Source: Brevipalpus yothersi | Taxonomy: Eukaryota > Arthropoda > Arachnida > Trombidiformes > Tenuipalpidae | NCBI GenBank assembly: GCA_003956705.1 | Contig: QZCP01000832.1 | Location: forward strand, 5,633 to 69,632 | Direction: 5' to 3' | DNA length: 64,000 nt | Shown: positions 56,042-63,100 of the stretch, in pieces | Layout: the number at the start of each line of letters is the position of its first letter | How positions within the stretch are numbered: the stretch's first letter is position 1 | Notes under the pieces: model-generated | Told to the model about the DNA's origin: nothing | Seen by the model: only the letters and a program-made list of their open reading frames with translations | Database searches by the model: none | Program-made: the position numbers and the translations under genes

Positions 56042-58619
56042 AGAATGGAGAGAGAAAAATTTTGGCTGCTCGAGAAAATAAGGAAGATCCTGAGGAAGTG
56101 GATTTTGTAAAGAGATGAAAATAGATGGAGAATAGGATTCTGACTATTTTCGATTGGATTTACTCTAGCTTATCCTAGTGAATATTCTATCGAACGAGTG
56201 GAGTGAATAATTAAAATCAATGCCGTAGGATTTTCGCTGGGTTGATTTTCTATTCGCATCTTTTTGCTCTATTCATCTGACCTCAGTCATCATTATCATT
56301 GATAAAACACGCTCGATAATCAAGGAAAGAGAGAACTAATGAAATGATTGTTGCTCCGGATGTTTCGGTGAGAAAGAAGATGAGCTAAAAGGAAAAGGAA
56401 TAATAGTGGATGAATGTGCAAACGAAAGCATGACTAAGAAAACTAATTTCTTTCTGATGATCCTTTTTCTTCACAAAATCAATTTAGAGCATGAAAAAGC
56501 TCTAATATCCAAGAAATAATAGCTAATTTGATCCACTCATCAAGAGCAACCACAAATCATCCATAATCAGAGGAAAGAATCTTCGCAGATAGCTTGAAAG
56601 AGGAAAGTAGGCTGGATGTGAATTGAGCGAAACTGAGAAGAGAAAAAAAGAGGAGAAAAAGATGCTTCAATTTAACCACATGAGAATTAATCAGAAAGAA
56701 TAATCCGATAAACAACATGGAAAAATTCACACACGGAATCAACACAAGCTGATCCTGACTATGATCTGAATTCCAGAGGTGAAAAACGTTGAAAAAGTTC
56801 ATGGATAGTTACGATAGAAAAGTTTTGACTTACAAAAAACATTCAATTTAGTAGATGTTTCTGTTGACTTTCTACTGAGTCCATTGCTAGCTGAACATTT
56901 GAGAATGCTTTGATTATCATCAATTGTGGTGGTGAAAGAGTAATTATTGACAGCTTCGTTTTTTGAATTAATTTGATAACTTTTGTCCACTTCCACTCCG
57001 TTTCGATACCACAATAGTTTGGGTGGTGGATAGCCACCTCGTGAAACACAATTTAAATTCACTTGGGATCCTTCAATCACTGGATCTCCTTCCTTGTGGC
57101 CCTCGATCACCGGTAAGCCTGGTTCACTGAGTATGTTAATAACACTGAAGGCACGCAATGGTTTCACTAATCCATTATGATGAACTTCACATGAATAGTG
57201 TTCCTCAGTTTTGGGATACAAAATTATTGAGCTTTCCATGGAATACAAAATGTGTCGATTATTAACGATTGATTTGTTGTAATATGTTCGAGAAGCCTCT
57301 ATTGAATATGAATAAATTAAATGAATCAGTGAATGATGATCAGAAAATTGACTAGCAAGCGAAAAGTGCCGCTCATTGATGCAATTTCGATCATCCATAA
57401 GCCACTCAGGTATGGATGAACGAAAGTATTTATCGTAAATCATTTTAAGAACAATCAAGTATTCATCAACAACCTACCTGGAAGAAGTTCAGTATTTTTT
57501 CGAAACCATTTCACTCTTGGAGGAGGCTTACTGAGACTAGTTGAGCAAATTAAGGTAACCCGTTCACCACCATTTACTTCGATCATATGGTCTGATGGAG
57601 ATGATGCTGAATGGAGAGAAAATATTGCTGAACTGTTGCCGGTTGACCAAAATCCAGCTATTGTTAATTGTTTTGGAGGAACTTAAATCAGTAAGATAGA
57701 GGAAGATTAAGATTGAAAGATTAACATTCCAAATGTTTTGATTGAAGAGGTGATTTGTTTTATACTCACCTATTATGGACACTTTTGATGAGGCACGTAA
57801 TGATTCTTGATTCACATTCGATTCAATTCGACACTGATAGTCACCTTCATCTTCAATTTTAATTCCACTTATTCGTAAACTATTTATTCCCAAAATTGGA
57901 TCAATTTGCATCGAGTGTCTAGGTGTTCCAGCTATGATTGATCTTTGGTCTGTCAGAGCAATTATATGATTGATTATGGGAAAGAAATTAAAAAGTATGA
58001 ATGATGAGTTTTCCACTCACATCCACCTATCATGATAGTTCATTGGGAGATAGTCATCGATTTATATGACCTCGATGAGCAGTTCTCATATTCTAAAATG
58101 CTTCCTACTGATAAGAAAGAATGCTGAGTTATCGAGAAATTTTTAAAACAGGAAATGAATCAGTCTCTAGCACTCAATGGTTTAAAGATAATTCAGCTTA
58201 GTTAATTAGTGAATTATTCTCTAGAAAATTTTATGGAAACATCTCACCTAAGCACTTTTTCTACACTCAAAGAGTATAAAACTACTTTTTTTCGATCAAC
58301 ATTCACAAAATTGTGTATTTGAAACTATTACATGATCTGATTGGATTGGTTTTCTCGATTGAGTATAATCTAAATTAAGAAACAAAATTAAGGCAGTGAA
58401 GCTTACCTATTCTTGCACCATCTTTGTACCAGTGTATTGAGCCCATTCGATTACCCACTTGACAATCAAGCTTGATAGAATCACCTTCAATTGCTTCCAC
58501 ATTTGGTGGCTTGATACGAAAATATTGTTGATTTGAACTAGAAGCTAACTCTGTTTGCTTAGCATCACAAGTCAAACTTATGATCAGGGTTAATAGAAAA
58601 ATTATGTACCACCGATTAT
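544..58619 (-). CDS. Nephrin/SNS/Hibris-like Ig-superfamily adhesion receptor, 12 visible coding exons
   Basis: Twelve exons on the minus strand join in one frame through GT/AG introns: 58619-58407, 57949-57770, 57681-57478, 57298-56834, 54220-53918, 53457-53321, 51732-51579, 37498-37440, 10938-10677, 10222-9920, 5653-5012 and 1667-544. The product, about 1,348 residues without its first exon, has a hydrophobic leader, nine Ig domains, one FN3 domain, one transmembrane helix and a tail of about 175 residues. Interdomain links read YLPSKVTITGP, YAPNPPTLTGY and YPPQRASIKI, the style seen in nephrin, SNS and Hibris. Nine Ig domains plus one FN3 is the SNS/Hibris arrangement (family knowledge). 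Kirre/Rst proteins have five Ig domains, which argues against that sister group. Family members act at the cell surface in heterophilic adhesion; the exact orthologue and role here are inference. The start codon was not located, and the C-terminus may extend beyond the left edge. Confidence is high for the gene and family, moderate for the two ends. Confidence 0.88.
546..551 (-). promoter_or_regulatory. Candidate 5' splice donor overlapping the stop codon
   Basis: Reading the minus strand, CTTCAAA is followed by GTGAGTAG. GTGAGT matches the donor used by exons 2, 5 and 7. Cutting here leaves phase 1, the dominant phase of this gene. The TAG stop would then be intronic. No AATAAA or ATTAAA on the minus strand was seen between 540 and 1, which weakly favours continuation. 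Confidence 0.5.
2482..2528. repeat. (GA)n microsatellite
   Basis: A perfect GA run of 47 bp. Confidence 0.98.
3262..3312. repeat. (GA)n microsatellite
   Basis: A perfect GA run of about 51 bp, only 120 bp from the next array. Confidence 0.98.
3433..3494. repeat. (GA)n microsatellite
   Basis: A perfect GA run of about 62 bp. Confidence 0.98.
5012..5653 (-). CDS. Visible exon 11: Ig8 and Ig9
   Basis: The acceptor reads TTCATCCACAG and the donor CAAAAG/GTAAGA, phase 1 in and out, 642 bp. It holds two Ig domains. Ig8 has FQLHCPISSNPEPTVKWL and RHDAGLYSCAASNS; Ig9 has ARLVCLAVGYPNVQFDW and DRYRCRAYNHLGEDTF. The linker is (IH)IEYRPTIRKHF. This is the largest purely extracellular exon and is uninterrupted. 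Confidence 0.9.
6649..6685. repeat. (TC)n microsatellite
   Basis: A TC run with one G interruption. Confidence 0.95.
7319..7361. repeat. (GT)n microsatellite
   Basis: A perfect GT run of about 43 bp, the only long GT array in the window. Confidence 0.98.
9920..10222 (-). CDS. Visible exon 10: Ig7, lacking the canonical cysteines
   Basis: The acceptor reads CATACCATTAG and the donor CAAT/GTAAGT, phase 1 in and out, 303 bp. It encodes (H)KPEFLSDGMNFTMIEGENK, then ILNISIRSNPKPDRYSW and NNSGKYSLVASNKLGSAK. The fold pattern is Ig-like: a core Trp in YSW, and SGKY corresponding to the usual D-x-G-x-Y turn. The B-strand and F-strand cysteine positions hold non-cysteine residues (NIS and SLV). Confidence 0.88.
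10223..10676. other. Intron between exons 10 and 9 (454 bp)
   Basis: This is AT-rich intron sequence with short purine tracts. I see nothing else in it. Confidence 0.75.
10677..10938 (-). CDS. Visible exon 9: remainder of Ig6
   Basis: The acceptor reads AATTTAATAG and the donor TTTTGC/GTAAGT. It enters in phase 0 and leaves in phase 1. It encodes VNIECKAGPSNPTAEIEW, with B-strand cysteine and core tryptophan, then GLMITCIARNNM, with the F-strand cysteine. It ends NHVLRIL before the junction codon, which becomes His when joined to exon 10. Confidence 0.87.
11440..11494. repeat. (CT)n microsatellite
   Basis: A perfect CT run of about 55 bp. Confidence 0.98.
11750..11784. repeat. (GA)n microsatellite
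   Basis: A perfect GA run about 255 bp from a CT run of opposite strand sense (11440-11494). The two could pair in the transcript. Confidence 0.97.
17986..18068. repeat. (GA)n microsatellite, 83 bp
   Basis: A near-perfect GA run, one of the two longest in the window. Confidence 0.98.
18222..18244. repeat. (CT)n microsatellite
   Basis: A short CT run 150 bp from the long GA array. Confidence 0.95.
19967..20002. repeat. (CT)n microsatellite
   Basis: A perfect CT run of about 36 bp. Confidence 0.97.
22356..22445. repeat. (GA)n microsatellite with one GATA interruption, 90 bp
   Basis: A GA run broken once by a T. It is the longest array here. Confidence 0.98.
25036..25099. repeat. (GA)n microsatellite
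   Basis: A perfect GA run of about 64 bp. Confidence 0.98.
28009..28035 (+). repeat. Left terminal inverted repeat of the mariner-like element
   Basis: It matches the reverse complement of 28887-28913 at all but one of 27 positions and directly abuts a TA dinucleotide. Confidence 0.85.
28887..28913 (-). repeat. Right terminal inverted repeat of the mariner-like element
   Basis: It is the partner of the left end and is followed directly by TA at 28914-28915. Confidence 0.85.
29941..29977. repeat. (TC)n microsatellite
   Basis: A perfect TC run of about 37 bp. Confidence 0.97.
31482..31530. repeat. (CT)n microsatellite
   Basis: A perfect CT run of about 49 bp followed by TTATTC/TTCTTC runs. 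Confidence 0.97.
37278..37334. repeat. Compact inverted repeat (possible hairpin) next to exon 8
   Basis: The arms ATTGCCTTTTGATT (37278-37291) and AATCAAAAGGCAAT (37321-37334) are perfect 14-bp inverted repeats around a 29-base loop. The loop can pair further (ACAGT with ACTGT). On the transcribed strand the structure starts about 105 bases inside the 26.5-kb intron that follows the 59-bp exon 8. Function is unknown. Confidence 0.7.
37440..37498 (-). CDS. Visible exon 8: 59-bp exon starting Ig6
   Basis: The acceptor reads TTATTCTAG and the donor CAATTG/GTAAGT. It enters in phase 1 and leaves in phase 0. It encodes (Y)PPQRASIKISPTEPQENQL, the linker and A strand of Ig6. It has a 14.1-kb intron upstream and a 26.5-kb intron downstream. 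The following exon opens VNIECKAGPSNP, so the join restores a normal Ig strand B. Without this exon the phases of exons 7 and 9 would not match. Confidence 0.82.
38477..38513. repeat. (GA)n microsatellite
   Basis: A perfect GA run of about 37 bp. Confidence 0.97.
41629..41692. repeat. (AG)n microsatellite
   Basis: A perfect AG run of about 64 bp. Confidence 0.98.
43255..43290. repeat. (GA)n microsatellite
   Basis: A perfect GA run of about 36 bp. Confidence 0.97.
46020..46071. repeat. (GA)n microsatellite
   Basis: A perfect GA run of about 52 bp. Confidence 0.98.
48490..48537. repeat. (TC)n microsatellite
   Basis: A perfect TC run of about 48 bp. Confidence 0.98.
49551..49604. repeat. (GA)n microsatellite
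   Basis: A perfect GA run of about 54 bp. Confidence 0.98.
51579..51732 (-). CDS. Visible exon 7: second half of Ig5
   Basis: The acceptor reads CTCCCACAG and the donor GATTT/GTGAGT. It enters in phase 0 and leaves in phase 1, 154 bp. It encodes SSELVIRPESIDSGIEYKCS, with the F-strand cysteine of Ig5, and ends TVTLKLNVI. It is too short to stand out as an ORF and was found by frame and splice continuity with exon 6. Confidence 0.85.
51733..53320. other. Intron between exons 7 and 6 (1.6 kb)
   Basis: This is AT-rich non-coding sequence. I see no repeat array or gene in it. Confidence 0.75.
53321..53457 (-). CDS. Visible exon 6: first half of Ig5
   Basis: The acceptor reads GAAACACTAG and the donor ATCGAG/GTAAGA. 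It enters in phase 1 and leaves in phase 0. It encodes (Y)APNPPTLTGY, then LQRIKCTSSGGNPPPDIKWF, the B-strand cysteine and C-strand tryptophan of Ig5. The GNPPPDIKWF pattern closely resembles nephrin/SNS middle Ig domains. Confidence 0.9.
53458..53917. other. Intron between exons 6 and 5 (460 bp)
   Basis: This is AT-rich sequence with short A and T runs. I see nothing else in it. Confidence 0.75.
53918..54220 (-). CDS. Visible exon 5: Ig4
   Basis: The acceptor reads GATGACTAG and the donor GATTT/GTGAGT, phase 1 in and out, 303 bp. One exon encodes one whole Ig domain. It opens with (Y)LPSKVTITGPTEVRLYQ and has cysteines in VLKCVTRPGNP and TFTCKTEGFP and the core tryptophan in KIVWLVEDN. Such symmetric phase-1 single-domain exons are typical of Ig-superfamily genes. 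Confidence 0.9.
54221..56833. other. Intron between exons 5 and 4 (2.6 kb)
   Basis: It contains a (GAA)n-like run near 55421-55438 and a (GA)n array at 56015-56041. I found no recognisable coding segment. Confidence 0.75.
56015..56041. repeat. (GA)n microsatellite
   Basis: A perfect GA run of about 27 bp. Confidence 0.96.
56834..57298 (-). CDS. Visible exon 4: end of Ig2 and complete Ig3
   Basis: The acceptor reads TATTCAATAG and the donor TTTTTT/GTAAGT, phase 1 in and out, 465 bp. It finishes Ig2 (EEHYSCEVHH supplies the F-strand cysteine). It then encodes a whole Ig3 with VNLNCVSRGGYPPPKLLWY and ILKCSASNG. The linker between the two domains, SEPGLPVIEGHKEGDPVIEG, is proline- and glycine-rich. 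Confidence 0.88.
57478..57681 (-). CDS. Visible exon 3: first half of Ig2
   Basis: The acceptor reads CTGATTTAAG and the donor TTCCAG/GTAGGT, phase 1 in and out. It begins VPPKQLTIAG, a typical Ig1-Ig2 linker, and carries GGERVTLICSTSLSKPPPRV and the core tryptophan in VKWFRKN. The intron before it is only 88 bp, in contrast with the multi-kilobase introns farther along the gene. Confidence 0.87.
57770..57949 (-). CDS. Visible exon 2: second half of Ig1
   Basis: The acceptor reads CTCTGACAG and the donor ATAG/GTGAGT, phase 1 in and out. The exon completes Ig1 with the E-F segment LRISGIKIEDEGDYQCRI, carrying the canonical D-x-G-x-Y-x-C motif, and a strand G ending KVSII. Joined to exon 1 it reads KDGARI-DQRSII. 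The match to SNS/Kirre-type first Ig domains is by family memory, not a search. Confidence 0.88.
57950..58406. other. Intron between exons 2 and 1 (457 bp)
   Basis: This is AT-rich intron sequence. I see nothing else in it. Confidence 0.75.
58407..58619 (-). CDS. Visible exon 1: hydrophobic leader and first half of Ig1
   Basis: The acceptor reads TTTTCCCACAG and the donor ATAG/GTAAGC. The exon enters in phase 1 (two bases finish a codon begun upstream) and leaves in phase 1. It encodes a hydrophobic stretch, WYIIFLLTLIISLTCDA, that looks like a signal peptide with a cleavage site near the CDA. The start of Ig1 follows, with the B-strand cysteine in IKLDCQVGN and the core tryptophan in IHWYKDG. 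There is no ATG in the exon, and the open frame upstream of the acceptor starts only at a TTG. The initiator methionine should therefore lie in a further 5' exon. Confidence 0.85.
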
Positions 58620-59458
58620 CTGTGGGAAAATTTATCAAAAATAAAGTCAATTAAGAGAGCTTGTTAAAAGCTGCACTAATAAATCGATAATTTTGAGATA
58701 TAGAGAGAAAAGAGGGAAATGTTGAGAGCACTCTGATCGTGGAATTTCGAAGATGAATTCAGCTTCAATTTTCCCTGATAAAGTTCAACGAAAGCAATAA
58801 AATTCAAAATTACTCAAATTACTCAAATAACTCAGATGTGAAGATTTGTTTTCAAAGCCTATGGGATGAGTAATATTTTTACAGAAAGCATGAAGCTTCT
58901 CTACATCTGTATGCTCTGAAATCAGATTTCTCATTCCATCGAATTAACTTTGTCCATCCTATGTCCATAGACTGTCCAGCTTCTCTCTCTCTCTCTCTCT
59001 CTCTATCCCTCTTCTTCTTTCTCTTCCCTGAAAAGCATCTCTCATTTACTCATTTATCTATCATTTTTACTCTAGAAAATGGCTCTCATTGTTAAACATT
59101 TGCCAGTCAATCTGAATTGTACATTTTCTAGATAGACATAGCCTAGGAGAGCGAGAGAGAGGGAGACATACATGTATGCAAATGAAGTCTCATTATGAGG
59201 ATTGAGTTTCAAGTGGAAACAAAGCGATTTGAGATGGAAAACGACAGTTGAGAATGAACATCAAGTGAGAATGTTGACATCAAAATGAAGTAGTAACTAG
59301 TGAGAGGATCGTCTCAATGAGATGTTTGAAAGGCAAGAAAATCGTTTGCCTATGTGAATAACTGCTGAGAAAAAAGAAAGTGATCGTCAGAATGAGATCA
59401 TCTTCATCTCCATCTCCATCACCATCATCTTCATTGCATGTTTCACAATATCGTCTTG
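58620..59458. other. Sequence 5' of the first visible receptor exon
   Basis: This is presumed intron of the receptor gene, because exon 1 begins at an acceptor without a start codon. It holds a TC run and AT-rich sequence. No promoter motif can be supported. Confidence 0.5.
58980..59004. repeat. (TC)n microsatellite
   Basis: A short perfect TC run in the region 5' of the first visible receptor exon. Confidence 0.95.
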
Positions 59459-59670
59459 TTAGACCTTATTTTCGCTCATCTTCATCCATTTCTGATGCTT
59501 CATGAAGCATTCAAATAAAGAGAGATAGACAGAGGCCAAGAAGACCAAGCCAAAAATGAGTGGTGTAAGAGCATTTAAATCATTCATTTTGCCTGTAGGC
59601 TCGATAAATTCTGCCTTTCTAGCGAATAATATTCTGCATAAATACATGGGCTTATACTTATGCACAGATA
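59459..59670 (-). CDS. Possible C-terminal exon of a second, unidentified membrane protein
   Basis: Minus-strand open frame after a possible acceptor (TTATGCAG, near 59650-59670). It encodes AEFIEPTGKMNDLNALTPL, a hydrophobic stretch IFGLVFLASVYLSLFECF, and a short basic tail KHQKWMKMSENKV before a TAA stop at 59459. The layout (polar segment, one helix, short basic tail, stop) suits the last exon of a single-pass membrane protein. I do not recognise the family, and the acceptor is not certain. Confidence 0.3.
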
Positions 59671-59837
59671 GGCTATAAGTATATGTGCCAAAATATCTCA
59701 TGGGATAGCTGATGCAAGAGGACACTAGAGAGAGGGAGCATGATGGGAGAAGGAATAAGAATAGACAAGAGAGGAATTATTGGAATGAGACAAGATTTGA
59801 CATAGAAAAATTGCGGTAAACCAAAAGGAATAAGATA

Positions 59838-59861
59838 AGTGTAACACGTACGTGTTACACT
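59838..59861. repeat. Perfect 24-bp palindrome
   Basis: The left half AGTGTAACACGT is followed at once by its exact reverse complement, with no spacer. The core is CACGTACGTG. It lies about 1.2 kb 5' of the first visible receptor exon. It could be a symmetric protein-binding site, or chance; the sequence cannot say which. Confidence 0.9.
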
Positions 59862-60902
59862 GAATGGAAGAAAAGTTTCATCTTCTGAAGCATGTAATTG
59901 ACTTTTCTAATTCTGTTGAAGTATTCAAATCATCTATAGAAGCTCATTATTTTCCCATGAAAATTTTTACTTACACCCACGATCCACTCACTTTCGAATT
60001 GAGTGCCTATTAAGTATGCATGATGGAGGATTTTCAATTGCTTGTCAAACTTTGGAGGTAGGAATTTTATGACAAAGAAACAACAATGATGATACATTTT
60101 CAAAGGAGAATTTCTTGCCCTTGGATCCCTTTCAAATAGATAAATTTCATCAGAATCTATCTCCAGACAAATTTCATTGAGTTAAGGTCAAAAATCATCA
60201 ATTGTTCCTCTCATTGATTGTTGAAATTGAAGCGAATTGAGTTTATCAAAAACTCAAAACGTCGAAAAAGTTTCACCATACAATGGAAACTACTGGTTTT
60301 AACACGTTTTGTCTGATTGAACCAAAAGCTATAAGAAGTACATTCGGGTCATAGAAATCCAAAACTCACATCAAGGAATAGAATTCTCACTGGTTGGTAT
60401 CATCTTGAAAAGAATTCAAGCAAATTTCCCTAATTCTAAGAGCTAATCAACTTGAGACTAGAAATTTGATGCCTCAAAACATCAGAAAACACAAAAGTTG
60501 GCAAGGATGGGTATCCGTTTGTTTGATGAGCCCATGATGACAAATTTTGAGTGCCCTCCATCATTCTTCATCAAACCTCAGAAGCGAGCAAATGATCGAA
60601 AAGCAATGAATGGAGAAAAATTTTTGCATGATACCGAGACATGCATATTGCTCACCTGAATAAAAAGGTGAAATCCAATACTTTGAAAAGATAGATGATA
60701 GAACGAAGGAACAGATCGAAGATGATGCTATAAAATATGAAGTTTGTCTCGAAGTTGGAGATATTCTTTCCTTATTATCAATCGTCCACTTCTTTTGCAC
60801 GTGAATGAGATTCATTCCTTCCACTGAATACTTTTTCTTTTTTCGAGTTTTCCAACAGTTATCAATATTATCTTTGTGTTGATGAAAATTTGAATCACTT
60901 AC

Positions 60903-61046
60903 ATCATCTTTGACACTGTCATTCAATTTGATGCGATTAGTTGAGATATCCATTGGATTGGTAACAATCACACTTCTAGATGCAATTGAAAGAACAAAAG
61001 TATTGGCACCATCCGGACATACCGGTATGATTAACAAAACCCTATT
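60903..61046 (-). CDS. Candidate exon of the unidentified second gene
   Basis: The frame encodes NRVLLIIPVCPDGANTFVL and runs to IKLNDSVKDD, where a strong donor (GATGAT/GTAAGTGA) ends it in phase 0. The acceptor is uncertain (CTCAAAG or AATAG). The composition looks coding, but no domain is recognised. It may belong with nearby candidate exons at 61322-61399, 61505-61522 and 61644-61686. Confidence 0.3.
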
Positions 61047-61321
61047 CTTTGAGCTCAAGCAGATCAAGATGAGGCAAGTTAGAAATTTTTTTCTCCTATG
61101 AAAAGATTGATTATTTTTCTGCTATTTTTTAGCTGCTAACTAGATTATCGATAATCTAAAGGAAAGATCAACAAAATTATGACGAAAAAATTGTAATATT
61201 GGCAGTGGAGTACAGATACCACTTTGATAGAGTTTGTCTCATCACTGAAAACTTTTACTCTCACGCTCATTGTTCATCCCTCATCCAGGAAGCTCTCCAG
61301 CATCTCAAGTTCCGCTCATAC

Positions 61322-61399
61322 TCTCCATCGACATTCTGAGGACAGAATTTTCAGCCATCTCTATGCTGCCACCTTTGAATCGACTGGATTGACTCTCGT
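61322..61399 (-). CDS. Candidate exon of the unidentified second gene
   Basis: The acceptor is clear (TTTCTAG). The frame encodes ESQSSRFKGGSIEMAENS and then VLRMSME. The possible donor GTATGA is weak. It joins in phase with the 18-bp candidate exon at 61505-61522 (reading TLNLE-YESQSS). There is no recognised homology. Confidence 0.28.
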
Positions 61400-61504
61400 C
61401 TAGAAAGATCGAAAAAGACAATGATTATTTTTTGCACCAGAAGCGTAGATTCATAATTGCTATAACTGCATGAAATTTACTACATGATAAGAATCTATAC
61501 TTAC

Positions 61505-61522
61505 ATTCCAAATTCAATGTAG
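61505..61522 (-). CDS. Candidate 18-bp microexon
   Basis: A TTTCGATTAG acceptor and a GGAAT/GTAAGT donor bracket only 18 bases, which encode TLNLE plus partial codons. The phases fit the candidate exons on both sides, but a segment this short could easily be chance. Confidence 0.22.
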
Positions 61523-61643
61523 CTAATCGAAATGAGGATTTGCTCAAAGAATATTTTTGGCTTAGAGACAAGATAAACTATGAGGATAAAATGATTGTCA
61601 GTATGGAAATATAATCTTACTGTAATGAGCTATTGAAACTTAC

Positions 61644-61686
61644 TTGGATTGAAAGGTGATTTGAGAGTCCATCGAAGCTCTATACC
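61644..61686 (-). CDS. Candidate 43-bp exon of the unidentified second gene
   Basis: Acceptor AAGATTTCAG, donor CAATCCAA/GTAAGT. The frame encodes GIELRWTLKSPFNP, phase 0 in and phase 1 out, and joins in phase with the 18-bp candidate. No family is recognised. Confidence 0.28.
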
Positions 61687-61871
61687 CTGAAATCTTTAGA
61701 AGGCAATTTCTGTTTAGATCGGGAAGCTCCATGAAGAATAGTTTCTCAGTGTTTTTGGGCTATTGCACAGAAAATTGGTATGATTAAAAATGGAGAATAA
61801 GTATGTGCACTGTATTTGAAAACATGTAGAAACGGTCAATTGTGCATCAATTTCAGGCACTTCCAAATGAA

Positions 61872-62072
61872 TCACCTTGAGGTTAGGGTGAAATCTTGAG
61901 CACCATCCACTAATTGCATATTGATGCTTCTAAGCTTGATTTTTAGGTTACCTTCCTGAGTGTCAAATTCAGCTTGGCAAGTTGGAGAGGTTGTGATGGT
62001 CACATTATAGTAATATTCAAGAAAAGAGAACTCATTTAGGGTGGATTTGGACGAGATCGAGCTGATAAGCAT
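61872..62072 (-). other. Coding-like open frame, unassigned
   Basis: The frame reads EYYYNVTITTSPTCQAEF and continues to INMQLVDGAQDFTLTSR before a stop. The amino-acid mix is not repeat-derived and looks like an extracellular beta-rich segment. I could not find splice sites that place it in frame with 62125-62194 or 61644-61686. Confidence 0.25.
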
Positions 62073-62124
62073 CTTAAGATCACCCTACCCACACTAGTGA
62101 GTAAAATTAGATCCGGAAACTTAC

Positions 62125-62194
62125 CATTGTAAGCTAGTGTTGACAATACTAGAGTTGATAGAAGGAGCTCAGATAGAACAACTTTAGATAGCAT
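62125..62194 (-). CDS. Candidate first exon with a signal peptide
   Basis: An ATG at 62194 opens MLSKVVLSELLLSTLVLST, ending LAYN before a strong donor (CAATG/GTAAGT), phase 1. This looks like a complete signal peptide. It could start the unidentified second gene, whose candidate exons lie just downstream. It could also be the 5' exon of the receptor, since its phase fits the acceptor at 58619. That join would place two hydrophobic leaders in tandem, which is unusual. Confidence 0.4.
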
Positions 62195-62611
62195 AATTGT
62201 CAGATTTGAGAATATTTCAGCAGGAATCAGTCGAATGAGAAAAGTCGCAAAAATTTTTTGGTTTCTCAACTCATAATAAGGGTTTTCTTTGCCTTAAACT
62301 ACATGGTCTTGAAAATTTTTCGGATTTTTCTATTCATTTTGAACTTTCCTGATTCTCTCCTCTTCCCTTTATCACTGATGTGCCTGAATTACGTATTTCC
62401 AGGAGCAGTTCACCATTTTCCACTTTCACTCTCTCCTTCTAGTCATTCATCCTCTTTTCCAGTCAGATTTGCTGACTATTTTCAAATACAGTGATTTTAC
62501 TTTGAGGAGGTTTCTCATAGAATGAGCAGAAATTTCAAATTGATGGATAGATTCGAGTTAGGGGAGGGCAAGCTCGAAGCTTTTTGCGAAAGAGTTGTAA
62601 GAGTATAGCTT

Positions 62612-62664
<53 letters not shown>

Positions 62665-63100
62665 GAGAAAAGCCGATTTTCTTTTCTCCATTTTGACCTC
62701 AGTCTTTTGAGACACCTTAAATTCCCACCAACTGGTGAAGTCCTGGGACGAGCTAACTCCAGGATAACATGTGAGCCGTGGCCATTGAGAACTTAACAGG
62801 CAAAGAAGCTCAATTCGAGATATGATGCCGAGAGCATTAGTTAGAATTCGCTGAACCAAACCATTTAGAGTCTTTAAACCATTTTAAACCATTTTTGAGT
62901 TAAATTTTGAAGTGATTGCTCATATTAAACTCAGCTCGATGAATCATTTGTTCTGACAATATTCTCGTAGAGTGAATATAAGCTTTGGGTTTTGGGTGGA
63001 AGTGAATTTCTCTTGAATGGACAACTTTTAGGGTCATGCCAGTTGTGAATCGTCGTTAATAAGACACAGTAGGGTAGGGAACACTATTACTACCAACCAT
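62195..63100. other. Intergenic or intronic stretch
   Basis: It holds a (CT)n array (62612-62662) and AT-rich sequence. I see no supported gene. Confidence 0.5.
62612..62662. repeat. (CT)n microsatellite
   Basis: A perfect CT run of about 51 bp. Confidence 0.98.
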
